A DNA stretch of 64,000 nt from Pomphorhynchus laevis (taxonomy: Eukaryota > Acanthocephala > Palaeacanthocephala > Echinorhynchida > Pomphorhynchidae): assembly GCA_012934845.2 (NCBI GenBank), contig WNNJ02002401.1, forward strand, positions 62,001-126,000, given 5' to 3'. This document shows, one piece after another, positions 47,710-58,590 of the stretch. A program made the position numbers and the translations under genes. Within the stretch, counting starts at the first letter, position 1. Each line of letters starts with the position of its first letter. The notes below the pieces were generated by a model. It had not been told where the DNA came from, did not search any database, and saw only the letters and a list, made by a program, of their open reading frames with translations.

Positions 47710-49790
47710 AATCATTAAAAAACGTAATTGCCTTAAAAAACAATCAGTTATTTAATGGAAACTTTAGATTTTAAATGGCTTGTTATTTCAAGTGTTTTGT
47801 TGGTTTGATACGAAAAGGGTATATTATGTTTTAGATTAAGATACTACCTTAGACAGTATCTTAATTTTAATGTATTTGGGCTCGGTGCCTTACTAAATTG
47901 CAGACAATTACCAAAATCGGATAATGAAGAGGTTCCTCCTAATTTTGTTCCTCTAACACAAATATTTATAAATATAACTTAAAAAATAATAAGAATAAAT
48001 GGTCCATTTATTCTTATTCTTAATAAGAATAAATGGTTTTGATCCTTTTATTTTTCTGAATATCTTTAATTTTGAACCGGAATCTAGAAAATGAATAATA
48101 ATTTACTGTTTTTATATTTTAGCTGCTGCTAAGATAGTCAAAATAAATTTTTATTAAATAAAAGAAATTTAATTAATTAAATAAAATAAATTTAATTAAA
48201 TAAACAATAAGCAATAAACAATAAGCAATAAACAATAAAAGAAATTTATTTAATTAAATAAACAATAATTTACTGTTTTTATATTTTAGCTGTTACTAGT
48301 CATAAATAAATTTTTATTTAATAAAAAAAATTTAAAAAAATAAAATTTAAAATATAAAATTTTAATAAAGAAAATAAATTTAATTAATTAAATAAACAAT
48401 AAAACAATAAAACAATAAACAATAAAAGAAATTTAATAAATAACATAATAACGTTTTAATTAACATATTTTATACGCTTTAGCTTACAGCGTGTAAATTG
48501 TAATTTAATTCTTTCTGTGCATTATTCTGTGTACAGTTACGAACCATTCAAAATTTCATAATTACACCTATATTTAAACTAGTTGCGAACTTACTCTTAA
48601 CCAATTAGGTTATTCATGTAGCCTTACTACTTTGCCGTTGTGTATCGAAATTTTAAACAAGAATTCACGAAAGGATTTATCACTATATAAATAGTTTGGC
48701 TTCTTAATAAGAAGAAGCCAAATACTCTTTGGTAAGAGCCATTGACTCTTACCAAAGAGTCAATGGCTCTTTGGTAAGCCATTGACTTAATTTTCTTAAT
48801 TTGTTCGCTATTTACGAAGTTATATTTTCAATATAAAATTTCTAATATGAATAATTTTCGAATTGAATAACTCGGTAATATATCTTCTTACAAATATTTT
48901 GATGTTAAGATAGATAGCAAAACAAAATTATATATTGAATTTAAATCTAGATTTTGACGGAAATAAACCCAGTTTCCAAAATATGCTTTATTCTATAGTA
49001 ACGTCACAGTTAAAATTTCTTCTTTATTAAAAATAAACAAGTATTTTTTATGATAGTAAACAAAGCGAAATATCGATATTAACTTATTTATGTTTTTATT
49101 TTAAATGTCAAGATTAATATTGATATAAAATGTAAACATTTTTACATTCAAATTTATAATTTATAAAATATATTTTCAATATATCAATATTATTAATATA
49201 ATATATAATATAATGTTATATATTACCTGACAAAGACAATTTGTGCAAATGCTGTTAAATAAGTGTGCATGCATAATAAATAAAGTGTTCGTGTTTCGGT
49301 TTCCATTATATAATTAGTTATAAAAGGCTATTATGATATTACTTTTATCTTATAGTAATCAATAAATATACAATATTTCAAATTATTAAAAATGTTATTA
49401 AATAATAAATATAATGTTATATTGGTAGTTTACATATAAACTACCAATATACCGTTAAACTAATTATTTATCAAAATTTATTTATTATTTTTTAATTATT
49501 TAAATATATATCGATTATTATAAGATTAAAGTAATCTTATAATAGCTATATATAGCTAATTGTAGAGTAAAAGCCGAAACTCGACATATTTTGTTGATGT
49601 GTTTAATATTTTTTGTCTGATTTCTAAATACAACAGTTCGTCATCTATCTACGAAGTTATGCTAAAGAATTATATTTCTAATTAATTATATTAATTTTAT
49701 ACAATTATTAGCAATAGTTGCTTATTTGAAATGAAACTGGGACTATTTTTCACTATATATGCATCCTTCTGATTGTGGCACGATATTATC
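47710..49790. other. AT-rich DNA with short palindromes
   Basis: Repeated AAATTTAATTAAATAAACAATAA phrases (in parts) occur at 48140-48430. Nested palindromes at 48698-48790 consist of TTGGCTTCTT/AAGAAGCCAA and CTCTTTGGTAAGAGCCATTG with its inverted copy. TATTGGTAGTTTA/TAAACTACCAATA lies at 49420-49449. No gene. Confidence 0.55.
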
Positions 49791-49794
49791 CTTA

Positions 49795-50010
49795 CAGGTA
49801 TTTTTCCTATTTTTGATACAGTAGAACGCTACTAATCAGCCTGGGTAAGTCTCATCAGCGGCTGCCCATACATACATTTCACGTTTCGACTCTTATTATC
49901 TGCTTACTCCGTACACTAATGCTGATCAGATTCGAATTCAGGACGTCTGATTCGCGATTCTACGCTACATCTAATAGACTGGCTGCTCAAGTGGTTTATA
50001 TATACATTTC
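49795..50010 (-). mobile_element. tRNA-SINE with hammerhead-like core, copy 2
   Basis: Reverse strand: a tRNA-like head (GCAGCCAGTCTATTAGATGT, B-box-like GAATTCGAATCTGATC), then GAGTCGAAACGTGAAATGTA, CCGCTGATGAGACTT and a tail GATTAGTAGCGTTCTACTGT. GAGTC/GACTT replaces the GGGTC/GACCC pair of other copies and still pairs (one G-U), which supports that helix. Confidence 0.8.
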
Positions 50011-50154
50011 TGTGTATTAATTTTGATAAAGAATCGTATTCTAACGATCAATTAGAAACCTAAACTATGTGTGTAATCCGCTAGCCTGATCACTGTTTTT
50101 CGCGCTGCCACTTGCCACGAATGTTTAAAATTTAACTTGAATGCATATGTGAGC

Positions 50155-50410
50155 TGAAATATTTTCTGATTGTGGCACGATATTATCTTCACATGTATTG
50201 TTCCTATTCTTGATACAGCAGGACGCTACTAATCAGCCTGGGTGAATCTATCATCTGTTGACCCAGACCTACATTACATGTTTCGAACCTTATTATTTGC
50301 TTTCTCTGTACACTAATGCTGATCGGATTCGAATTCAGGACGTATGATTCGCGATTCTACGCTACATCTAATAGGCTGGCTGCTCGAATGGTTTATATAT
50401 ACATTATCGT
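50155..50410 (-). mobile_element. tRNA-SINE copy 3
   Basis: Same order as copy 2, about 360 bp away in direct orientation, including the sequence beyond the head (AATCGTATTCTAACGATCAA at both 50032 and 50428). The two are therefore parts of one duplicated segment rather than two insertions. The core is more decayed (GATGATAGATTC in place of CTGATGAGACCC). Confidence 0.78.
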
Positions 50411-50649
50411 ATATTAATTTTGATAAAGAATCGTATTCTAACGATCAATTAGAAACCTACACTATGTGTTTGATCCGCTAGCCGGATCGCTGCTTTTTAT
50501 AAAACACATTTATGTATGTTTCACTGTTTTTCATTAAGAAACAGTGAAATTTTATTAATTTTAAAATTAATTAATTAATTTTAAAATTAATTTTAAAAAT
50601 TAATTTTTCATATTAAAATTAATATTTTAATATGAAATTAAAATATAAA

Positions 50650-50778
50650 TCAGCCTAAGTGGGTCTCAGCCTGAGACCCACTCAGGCTGATTAGTAGCGT
50701 CCTGCTGTATAAAAATAGGAACAATAACTTTGAGGATAATATCGTGCCACAATTAGAAGAATTTCTGCTTACAGTTGC
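50650..50778 (+). mobile_element. Short palindromic SINE-tail copy
   Basis: CAGCCTAAGTGGGTCTCAG / CTGAGACCCACTCAGGCTG forms a near-perfect palindrome (50651-50689). It is followed by the normal tail TAGTAGCGTCCTGCTGTATA and GAGGATAATATCGTGCCACA. It is a second foldback derivative with a different breakpoint from 40752. Confidence 0.78.
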
Positions 50779-51429
50779 AATTATATTTCAATATAATATT
50801 TCAATTATATTTCAGTAATTACATTATTAGTTCATTTCCTATATTTTATCAGTTGTCTTTTGGTTTATCCGTCCAAGATATTGTTTGTTATTCTCACATT
50901 CAGATGATAATTCGTTATCTACATATTTCAGCAATACAGATAAATACACCGGAATAATTCAGAATGTAATAATAGAATATGATGATAGAATTGTAACTAA
51001 TTAGTCCTTCTAAATTCTGTAAGGTCTGACATCGAAAGTATTTGATATTTTCGATTGCTTTTATATATTTGAAAACAGCATAATATTGCTTTTATATGTT
51101 TGAAAACAGCATAATAAAAAAACTAAAAATCAAACTAAAAAATACTACTGTGAATAGTTATCTGAAATATAAATTGTTATAAAAACAATCGAGGCAGTAT
51201 CTATCTAGGTATTAATTATTCCAAAAACAAATCAGTTGCATCCAAAAGTTTATTCTGACCTGATCTCCATGAAAATAAACAATTTTACTAATTATATTCG
51301 TTATGGAGCAGTAAAATTAGTTTACTTCATAATAATCGAGGCGAGTTAAATAATCTGTTAAATTATTGCAAAATTATTTAATGATTTTAATCATTATGTA
51401 TTTATGCATTGGTTAAATAATCAACCCAT
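50779..51429. other. Intergenic, nothing recognised
   Basis: Duplicated GCTTTTATATATTTGAAAAC phrase at 51057 and 51088. No frame. Confidence 0.45.
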
Positions 51430-51965
51430 ATAGTGAAATTATTAACGGAATTTAGTTGGATTAACATTTCGCTTACTAATTCTGAGCATCTTCGAAGTGA
51501 TATGAAAGCACTAGCAAACCTTAAACACAAGAATGCATGTTTAATTTGTAATCATGCCAGGCTATGTTTTAGTAACGAAATCGTAACGGTTTCATATTTA
51601 AAACAACACTTGCTATATCCTCCTTGCACAATTATTTAAGGTTTGCCAAATTTGATATCGTGATCGGTCATGTCTGTGTGGTTTGCAACTGATGGTAATC
51701 GGGTTGATGTTAGATCACTTTAATGCTCAACTCTCTTTCCTTTACCTCTATTAGTTTGACAATGTATAATGTGTAATATGCCAACAGGATATTTGTATAC
51801 CACACCAAACTTTTAGTTGTTTTTCGATTTTGGATGGATACCTTCAAAATAATGCTTCTAATGACTAGAGGGTAATACCGAAACTTGCATTTTTGATCGT
51901 ATAATCGGTTGTTGTATTTTTTAGTGAGTATGTCGTAACATGTTAATATGATAAAATACATTTAT
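51430..51965 (-). mobile_element. Canonical Penelope GIY-YIG endonuclease remnant
   Basis: The minus strand reads GVVYKYPVGI (about 51795), RGKGKRVEH, then RLPSVANHTDMTDHDIKFGK (about 51650-51710). GVVYK, a basic ..R..EH, and S.A.H...HDI.F are the order and spacing of the C-terminal GIY-YIG domain of Penelope-type elements. The copy is degenerate and old. It probably belongs to the same clade as the RT remnant at 11060-11520. No nearby RT. Confidence 0.6.
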
Positions 51966-52799
51966 GACTTGTAAATATCTAAAAATAGCACATTTTATAT
52001 TTTCATTTCTATACAAAATGATGATTATTCAATTTTAAAATCGTTTAACAATTATTACATTTAAAAACGGTTTAGAATTAATCAATTTAGCATATTTAGA
52101 ATATCATTACATAATAAAATGATTAATTAAATTTTTAAAATGCATTTGTTACTGATTTTACTTATAAATATTTTTAAATAAAATTAAATGAGATCCTTTA
52201 TGAAAAAATAAAGCTTCTCTTCTCTTTATAATTCTTCATGCATATTTAATATACAAAAAAATATATTGAATTTATATTATTTAAGCCTAATTTAAATTTT
52301 GAATTATTATATTAATTTAAAACTTTTCTCTCCTAAATTAAATTATTATTTTCCAGTTAACATGCATGCTCAAATATCAAGTTTTATTTTAATTTACAAA
52401 ATAACTATATATCAATAAATTATAAATAATGTCTATACCGTATTTATTTAATAATGAAAAAATAATAATTTAATTAATAAAAAATTTTATTAATAAAATA
52501 TTTTATTTTAGAATAAAAATATTTATTAAAAATATCAAATATTTACTAAAAATATAACGAAAATAGTAAATGTTAATATTTAAAAAAAATATTAATAGTC
52601 AGTAGCGTTATATATAAAGGCTAATTTTGTTACTATTCAAAACTATTAGAATAAAAAATTAATTCAGTTAAGTGAATATACTTATAAAGTAAAAAATAGA
52701 TAAATAAATAAATAATTAGATAATGAATAATTATAAATAACTATTATAACATTTTATATAATTTATATCAAGTTAAAACAAATTAAATTAAAATTTAAA
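51966..52799. other. AT-rich DNA
   Basis: No feature; long A/T simple sequence at 52430-52580. Confidence 0.5.
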
Positions 52800-52809
52800 A
52801 TAAAAGTCA

Positions 52810-53000
52810 TGTTTTATGAATTGACTAATAAATAACAGACGTTGTATCAGAATAAGGATAAGGGGTCATCAGGAGAACTGCTATGTAATCAGGTATCGGC
52901 CACTAATCCTCGACCCAACATAGCAGTGGGGCCAAATACACGCTAAGGACGTGTTTCCTCTGATTAAATTTAATTATATAGTATCTTATTCTAATACAAA
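52810..53000 (-). repeat. Naiad 3' terminal repeat (type B)
   Basis: In the element's sense: GAGGAAACACGTCCTTAGCG, GGCCCC, TGCTATGTTGGGTCGAGG, GGCCGATACCTGATTACATA, GCAG, TCCTGATGACCCC. Comparing all copies, GGCCCC pairs with GGGGCC next to GAAAC, and TGCTATGTT pairs with AACATAGCA. Solo copies at 7.4-9.5 kb, 26.3 kb and 60.0 kb show that it behaves as a pseudo-LTR. Confidence 0.75.
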
Positions 53001-54922
53001 GTATATTATTTATTATCCATCCATAAAAATTTTCCGCTAATAATTTTAAATTTATTTTTAATATTATTGTGTTGATTTATATATTTTACTATTTTCTGTT
53101 TGATGATATTTTTATAGTAACCTAGTTTAAAATATGTATCTATTAAATTATTTAAATGATTTTTGAAGAAAGCCAATATCATTACATATTGTTGCAATTC
53201 TTAAAATTTCATTATTTAATGTATTATATTTTATATTATATGGTATGCATGAATGCTCATGCAAAAATATGTTTCTTGTAAATTTAAAAATATGTCATCT
53301 TTACAATATAAATTAATAGCAGTTTTAGTTAATGGTAATTTAATGTTCATATCTAGATATACACCTTCTTTATCATTCAATATTGGTTTTGTTAAGAATA
53401 AGGCTTTCTGGATAAATTTGTTCACTAATTGAATAAAAATTATTAGAATTAAATACACATATATCATCAATGTATCGAAACATATATTTCATATCTTTAT
53501 ATAATTTAGATTTATTTTTTAAACAGTTATGAACAAATTCATATTCTATAAAGCTTAAAAATAAGTCAGCTATAATTGGGCTACTATTACCACCCATTGG
53601 AACACCTTTTATTTGTCTAAATATAGATGTGCTTACCTTTAAATAATTTTGATTTATTAAAATACTCAAGGATTCCAGTAATTCAATTTTATCCATATCT
53701 TTATATTTATGTGATGGTTTAATTTTTGTTAGATAGGCATTATAGTTATTATAGCATATATATGTATTTTTTCGGAATATAAGATTAATTAATTTTACTA
53801 AGGCTTCTTTAATATCTACTAAATCTAGATTTGTATAAAGCGTACTAAAATCGTACGTATTTATATTCTGAAAATTTATTCCTTTTGTGTGTTCTAAAAA
53901 TTCTTTTGTAGAATTAATACTGAAATAGTGTTTTATACCAGTATTAATTTCGATTACCTTGCAATATTTTTTAAAGTGTGCTTTAATTACTTTTAAGTAT
54001 TTTATTCATATAGACAGAAAGTGGTTTTAATGTACATTTAAACGCACTACATATGAACCTAGGTTTTATTGGATTTTTATGTAATTTTGGATTCCAATAT
54101 AATATAGGTATAGTTTTATTATCTGATTCAACCTTTATACCCTCTTTATCCATTATAGAACAGTGACTTTTAATAATTGTTTCTAAACTTAATCCACTAC
54201 GTTCATATGTTGAATTTACATTTAAATCATTAGAATTAACCTCTTTCATCGATATATCACAATAAAGCTTTTTGAATATGAAGACAAAGTTATTACTAGC
54301 TTTATCAATAGTTGTTAGTATATAGTTATCCTTTAATTTAGTAAGTTCTGTTCACATATCTTTATTAATTTTATCTTTCCTTTTATAATTGCTTGTTATT
54401 TTCAATTTTTTACATATCGAAATTTTGATTTTTGATGTGTTTAAGCTTTCACTATTAATCCGCATAGCAAAGTAAGAATTTAAGTCATCATATAATGAAT
54501 TGTAAATTTTGTTTTTATTGTTATTATTTAATTAATATTTATACCATTTTAATAGCATTTTCCTTAATTTAATATTTCTAATTAATTCTAGATTATCGGT
54601 ACATATATATTCATTTATTTTATCAAAATTAAGACTTTTGCAATTGCATCATTACATATAGATTTCAATTCTTATTCTAATTACAAATTTTTCGTTTTAA
54701 TGGTAGTAACAACTTATATCTTATTTTAGGAATATATTTACTTAAATCTGACCCTGTTATTTCTTTACTTTTAAAATTATTTAAAAGTCTACGTATATTT
54801 ATGTTATCTATACATTTATTAATGAAGTTTATGGTCAGTGTATATTTTTTATTGTTATTTTTAACATTTATTTTTAACATTTATTGTCCGATTATAGTAT
54901 TTTATATTACAATAACTGTCTA

Positions 54923-55462
54923 TTATACAACTTGACCTGTTATAACGTTATTATTATAGTATATTTGTTTATTATTTAATATACTACTTCTGCTAATTCT
55001 TTGTACCACGTCATATAATCCTAATGGGTACATGGAATTAAGAGTTTTAATCCAAAAATATTCTCTATCTAATAGTTTTTGATTTAATATTGAAATGTTT
55101 TCTTCGATAATATGTTCTAAAATAAATAACTTACAGTTTTTAATATCATGTCCTATTAATCTCATATGTTTATGAAATATAGTTTGACTATTATGCTGTA
55201 TATTATATATGTGTTGCCTAAACCTAGTTTTTAACATTTGATATGTGTTTCCTATATATTGCAATCCACATGTACATTGTATAAAATACACTACACCTAC
55301 GGTATGGCAGTTACAATTATTGTTAATATTTAATGAAAAACATGTGTTTGTCGTATTACCTACAATACAATTATTATATATAACATCACAAACTATACAA
55401 TTTTTTCTGTTACATTTAAAAGATCTAAAATTGAAATCATTAGTACTTACGTATTTTTCCAA
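54923..55462 (-). CDS. GIY-YIG endonuclease domain of the Naiad element
   Basis: About 179 codons stay open. Cysteines at 17, 22 and 25 and later histidines (HKHMRLIGH, 97-105) give the zinc-binding CCHH signature of Penelope endonucleases. VGVVYFIQCTCGLQYIG (55-71) is the GIY...YIG pair. R80, H84 and the acidic LLDREYFWIKTL (130-141) complete the catalytic set expected for the fold. The reading frame opens with TTG after an upstream stop, so the true start is not visible. It would nick target DNA to prime reverse transcription. Confidence 0.8.
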   Translation of the reverse strand: MEKYVSTNDFNFRSFKCNRKNCIVCDVIYNNCIVGNTTNTCFSLNINNNCNCHTVGVVYFIQCTCGLQYIGNTYQMLKTRFRQHIYNIQHNSQTIFHKHMRLIGHDIKNCKLFILEHIIEENISILNQKLLDREYFWIKTLNSMYPLGLYDVVQRISRSSILNNKQIYYNNNVITGQVV

Positions 55463-55480
55463 TCTGGTTGATTAATGTGA

Positions 55481-56108
55481 CTTTTGCTAAGTCACAATTT
55501 TTAACGTTGCTTTTTCGATGTCGCCATATAGTTTAGTTGACTCAGACTAAACTTATAACAGGCCATCCAGCAGCATCTGACATAAGGGCTGCGCTGCTTT
55601 AGGCGGTTGCAGGCTGGAACATGATCTATAAATATCCGCTATCTTCACTCCACGCGCTACGCAATCTTATGCAAACTTCACCCATTTTAAGTTAATAATT
55701 CATTAAACTATTCATTGAACTATTTCAAAATTATTTGAAAATTCAAACTTGTTTGAAAATTTCCTTAGAGCCTGGTGGATTATTATGCATATTGTTGGTA
55801 TTATTAAAGACTCAAGGAAAAATATGTTTTAATTTGTTAACGAATGTTCAATAGTTTTGATCCTTTTCAAGTTAAAAAATGCTTTTCAATCAAAAATACT
55901 TATGATCGTTTAGATCCTTTTTAAGTTGAAAAGGATCTAAACGATCGAAATAAAATAAAATAATTAAATTAAATAAAACTTATTTTTTATTTAAGTCTAT
56001 AATAATTCCAACAATATGCATAATAATTAATTATTTAATCAAATTTCTATATTCAATAAATAATCTTTTTGTTATTTAGAAAATTAAATCAACGTACATT
56101 CTGGAAAA
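55481..56108. other. Intergenic; short GC-richer segment
   Basis: 55555-55680 (GCAGCATCTGACATAAGGGC, GGCGGTTGCAGGCTGGAACA) differs in composition and is not repeated elsewhere in the window; identity unknown. An inverted AAAAGGATC.AAACGATC pair lies at 55905-55945. Confidence 0.4.
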
Positions 56109-56399
56109 ATGGACTCGCTAATAGAGAAAGGAAAACAAGCTTTTAAGTCAGTTAGGAAGTATTCAAAAGAGCTGCTGCAACCAGTAACGGCTATAAATGA
56201 TGTAATAGAAAATACGCGTAAAAATTTCGGAGATAGCGTGGATTTAAATGCCTTACTTGATGCAATAAAACAGCTGGACTTAAAGCAATTTGAAATTGAG
56301 GCCAGAAAATTGTTCGATGAATTTGACAAGGAGAAATTGAAGAAAATAAGCATTAGCGATTTCTCACAGATAATCCAGATTCTATGGGCAAAGAAATAG
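56109..56399 (+). CDS. Small EF-hand-like helical protein (96 aa)
   Basis: True ATG (56109) and TAG stop. No introns needed. The sequence is amphipathic and Lys/Glu-rich. Residues 65-95 (EIEARKLFDEFDKEKLKKI, then SISDFSQIIQ) have the shape helix, loop, Ile at the loop's eighth position, exiting helix, as in the C-terminal EF-hand of calmodulin-like proteins, with a degenerate loop (few acids). Codon use is more even than the surroundings, which supports a real gene. It resembles the 39490 gene in size and style, but I see no clear alignment. A free-standing regulator of a larger complex is possible. Confidence 0.55.
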   Translation: MDSLIEKGKQAFKSVRKYSKELLQPVTAINDVIENTRKNFGDSVDLNALLDAIKQLDLKQFEIEARKLFDEFDKEKLKKISISDFSQIIQILWAKK

Positions 56400-56584
56400 C
56401 AGCGTAGATTACATTTACTTAAATTATTTAAATTTATTTAACATAATTGTAAAGCTTGCCTACTAACAATATTGTAACTGTTGATTAAATGTTTAAGTGA
56501 CAAGCTCATACAAATGTTTATTACCGTTTAATTTTGTACATATATAAATAGCCTAGAAAACTGGAAAACACAATTAAATTAAAG

Positions 56585-56720
56585 GAGAGTGAGACCATTC
56601 CGCATGAATTTCTTGCAAAACATGTAAGCCAAACGCGAAAGAATGACGAATGCCGTTTCGTCATCACAATGACTCATCCGTGCCAGATCCCTCCCACTAC
56701 TGGATGCAAAGGAGTACTAA
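56585..56720 (-). ncRNA. Hammerhead repeat, type-C copy
   Basis: Minus strand: GATCTGGCA, CGGATGA (56674-56680; U4 of the core is replaced by G), GTCAT, TGTG, ATGAC, GAAACGGCATTCGTC, TTTCGCGTTTGGC. The cleavage triplet GTC is replaced by GTT. Helix II is intact. The outer repeat ends at GAATGGTCTCACTCTCC near 56585, shared with the next copy. Confidence 0.7.
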
Positions 56721-56814
56721 ATTAGTACTACAGCTTCATCAAAAAGGATCATTAGCAAAAGCACTGGCAAATGCCAGCGCATGTCTCTTTAATGTCGGCT
56801 AACTTTTATCATGA

Positions 56815-56935
56815 AGGAGAGTGAGACCATTCCGCGTGAGTTTCTTGTAAAACATTAAGCCAGACGCGAAAGAATGACGAATGCCGTTTCGTCATCACAC
56901 TGACTCATCAGTGCCAGATCCCTACCAGATGAGTG
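56815..56935 (-). ncRNA. Hammerhead repeat, type-C copy fused to a LINE
   Basis: Minus strand: GATCTGGCA, CTGATGA (56905-56911), GTCAG, TGTG, ATGAC (one mismatch in helix II), GAAAC (56886-56890), GGCATTCGTC, TTTCGCGTCTGGC, ending again at GGTCTCACTCTCC. The GTC triplet is present. The 5' side is replaced at about 56930 by LINE-A sequence, giving a single LINE-hammerhead chimera. Confidence 0.72.
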
Positions 56936-58353
56936 AGGAAGGGTTATGTACGGAGTATAGTGGGGACAGATGTTCTTTGGCATAAATCGAGTAATGTTCT
57001 GGAGGACAGATAGACCGCGTCTCCTGAAGGACTATAACATCTGCATCTCTACCAGATAGAAGTCTAAGGGCAGAAGCACATCCCGAATTCCATTGAGGGA
57101 TATTCAGTGAAAAAGGATCACGAGTGCTCTGCATTGTGATGGATTAGTTGGATGGGGGATTGCCTACCTAGACAGAGCTAGTTGCAGGAAGGTTTCTCTT
57201 CCCACCACTAGCCCCACCGGGGGTAGGTACTTGCACCTGAGCAATCTTATCTTCATTTTCAACTAGGTGCTTATTTATCATCCTACTGATATTGACCTGG
57301 GGTATTGGATGCGCCGAAGCCCCCTTTTGTTGGAAGTTTTAACAGAAGCAATTGATACTGTAGGATTAGATCAACTTGCAGAGAGTACTGTTGATATCAA
57401 GGACTCCATCTGCTTGTAGACGGTTTCGATTTTGGAATCCATAACACGCAAAATGTCAGAATCAACCATTCGGAGGGGGTAGCTACGGAAGAAAAGGAAG
57501 GAGATGACGTCTGTTTCACCGTGGGACCAGTCTTGAAGAATATCCCCCGATAGTCTTTGAACATACAGCATTTCCTGCTCCAGGCGGGATGGCTCCCCCA
57601 CAGTTGGAACAGGATGGGGGAGTCCCGCACCGAAGATCTGCTAGAAGATTGGAACAATCCGACTTACCGCACCTGCCGCAGGTGAGAGCCCCACTGCAGT
57701 TGGAGGCCCAGTGCCCGCATTTGTAACACTTGCTGCAATAGGGATATGTAAATTCGTCTCGCTCTATTAATTGAAATTTTAGGTTAAACTCCATAAAGGG
57801 GTGACTTTTGGAATTCGAAAGTAGTTTACCTTGTTCAACAGTAGTCGAACCAAACCCAATTGGAATTGGGAAACCAGACTTGCTAATGAAAGCGCGAAAA
57901 TTAATAATCTTAAACGTCTTTTCGGGCTGTGATATGTCGGATTTCTCGAGGTTGTAAGGAAAGTTAGAAATTTCAACTGTGCCTAGTATTGGCTTAGGGC
58001 TAATTTCACCAAAATCGACCGATGCCGATTTGAAAAAGTTGTGATATTCCTCTGCTAAATCGGCAGTTGCAAATGAGGCTTTCAGTTCGGTTGAATTTAT
58101 TTTTACGGAGTGAAATAACACTTGGTTGGTTTGCTTTATCAGAATTTACGCAAGAACGCATTGAATATATTATGCCTCTCCAGAGGCCTTTTAATCTAAT
58201 TAACATCATTAATTTAATTTTCGAGTTTTGGGATGAGAGGAAATACCTCATCATCCCTTGCGCTAGTTGAAACAGTACTAGCCTTGTTGTCTCCAGAAAA
58301 ATTCGAAAAAAAAATACATTTTGATAGTCTGGATTACTCGTATTTTTGTTCAT
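56935..58353 (-). mobile_element. LINE-A copy 2: ORF1 and start of ORF2
   Basis: ORF1 begins [12 protein letters not shown] (ATG 58351-58353). After a frame break it runs from about 58121 with FKIINFRAFISKSGFPIPIG and three zinc knuckles (CSKCYKCGHWASNC, CGRCGKSDC, CSNCGGA). ORF2 begins MQSTRDPFSLNIPQWN (ATG 57132-57134) with GRDADVIVLQETRS and stops at the hammerhead junction near 56930. CCHC knuckles in ORF1 and APE in ORF2 place it in the I/Jockey group of LINEs. The same first 60 residues of ORF2 occur in copy 1 at 46140-47600. Confidence 0.8.
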
Positions 58354-58469
58354 ATCTGCGGTGAGTCATCGTAGTATTTTACTGAGTTTTTCACGAAACT
58401 AAATCCATTCACATCGCATACAAACGACTTGCCATCGGCTCTTAGTAAATCAAACCCACACACGGTTTC

Positions 58470-58590
58470 ATAAAAAACTCATATTCTATAAAGCTTATAA
58501 AAAGGTCAGCTACAAATGGGCTTCTATTACCTCCCATTGGAACACCTTTTATTTTTGTAAATATATATGTCCATACATTTAAATAATTTT
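58470..58590 (-). mobile_element. Small Naiad RT fragment (minus)
   Basis: Matches 53530-53660 (GTTCCAATGGGAGGTAATAG in sense). It lies head-on against the plus-strand Naiad copy that follows, forming a short inverted arrangement. Confidence 0.7.

Larger units (their letters stand above)
52800..55480 (-). mobile_element. Naiad-type Penelope-like element, N-terminal GIY-YIG then RT, most complete copy
   Basis: In transcript order: a CCHH-containing GIY-YIG endonuclease (55462-54923), a linker with DLSKYIPK (54880-54677), and the RT fingers with TIPILYWNPKLHKNPIKPRF (about 54100). The RT palm follows with NTYDFSTLYTNLD (motif A, about 53850), IKGVPMGGNSSP (about 53600) and FRYIDDICVFN (motif C, about 53470). 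Next come the thumb, ending ...FLWMDNK near 53000, and a type-B terminal repeat (52810-53000). Penelope RTs normally carry the endonuclease after the RT; here it comes first and nothing follows the thumb, as in the Naiad clade. The frame is broken in several places, so the copy is inactive, but its similarity to the other copies suggests moderate age. Confidence 0.85.

Noticed and set aside
51835-51895. Hammerhead-like CTAATGA ... CCGAAAC on the plus strand
   Set aside because: The intervening sequence cannot form helix II next to the core blocks, and the strand opposes a Penelope remnant whose coding explains it better.
55245-55475. Plus-strand frame of 76 codons
   Set aside because: Antisense of the Naiad GIY-YIG domain.
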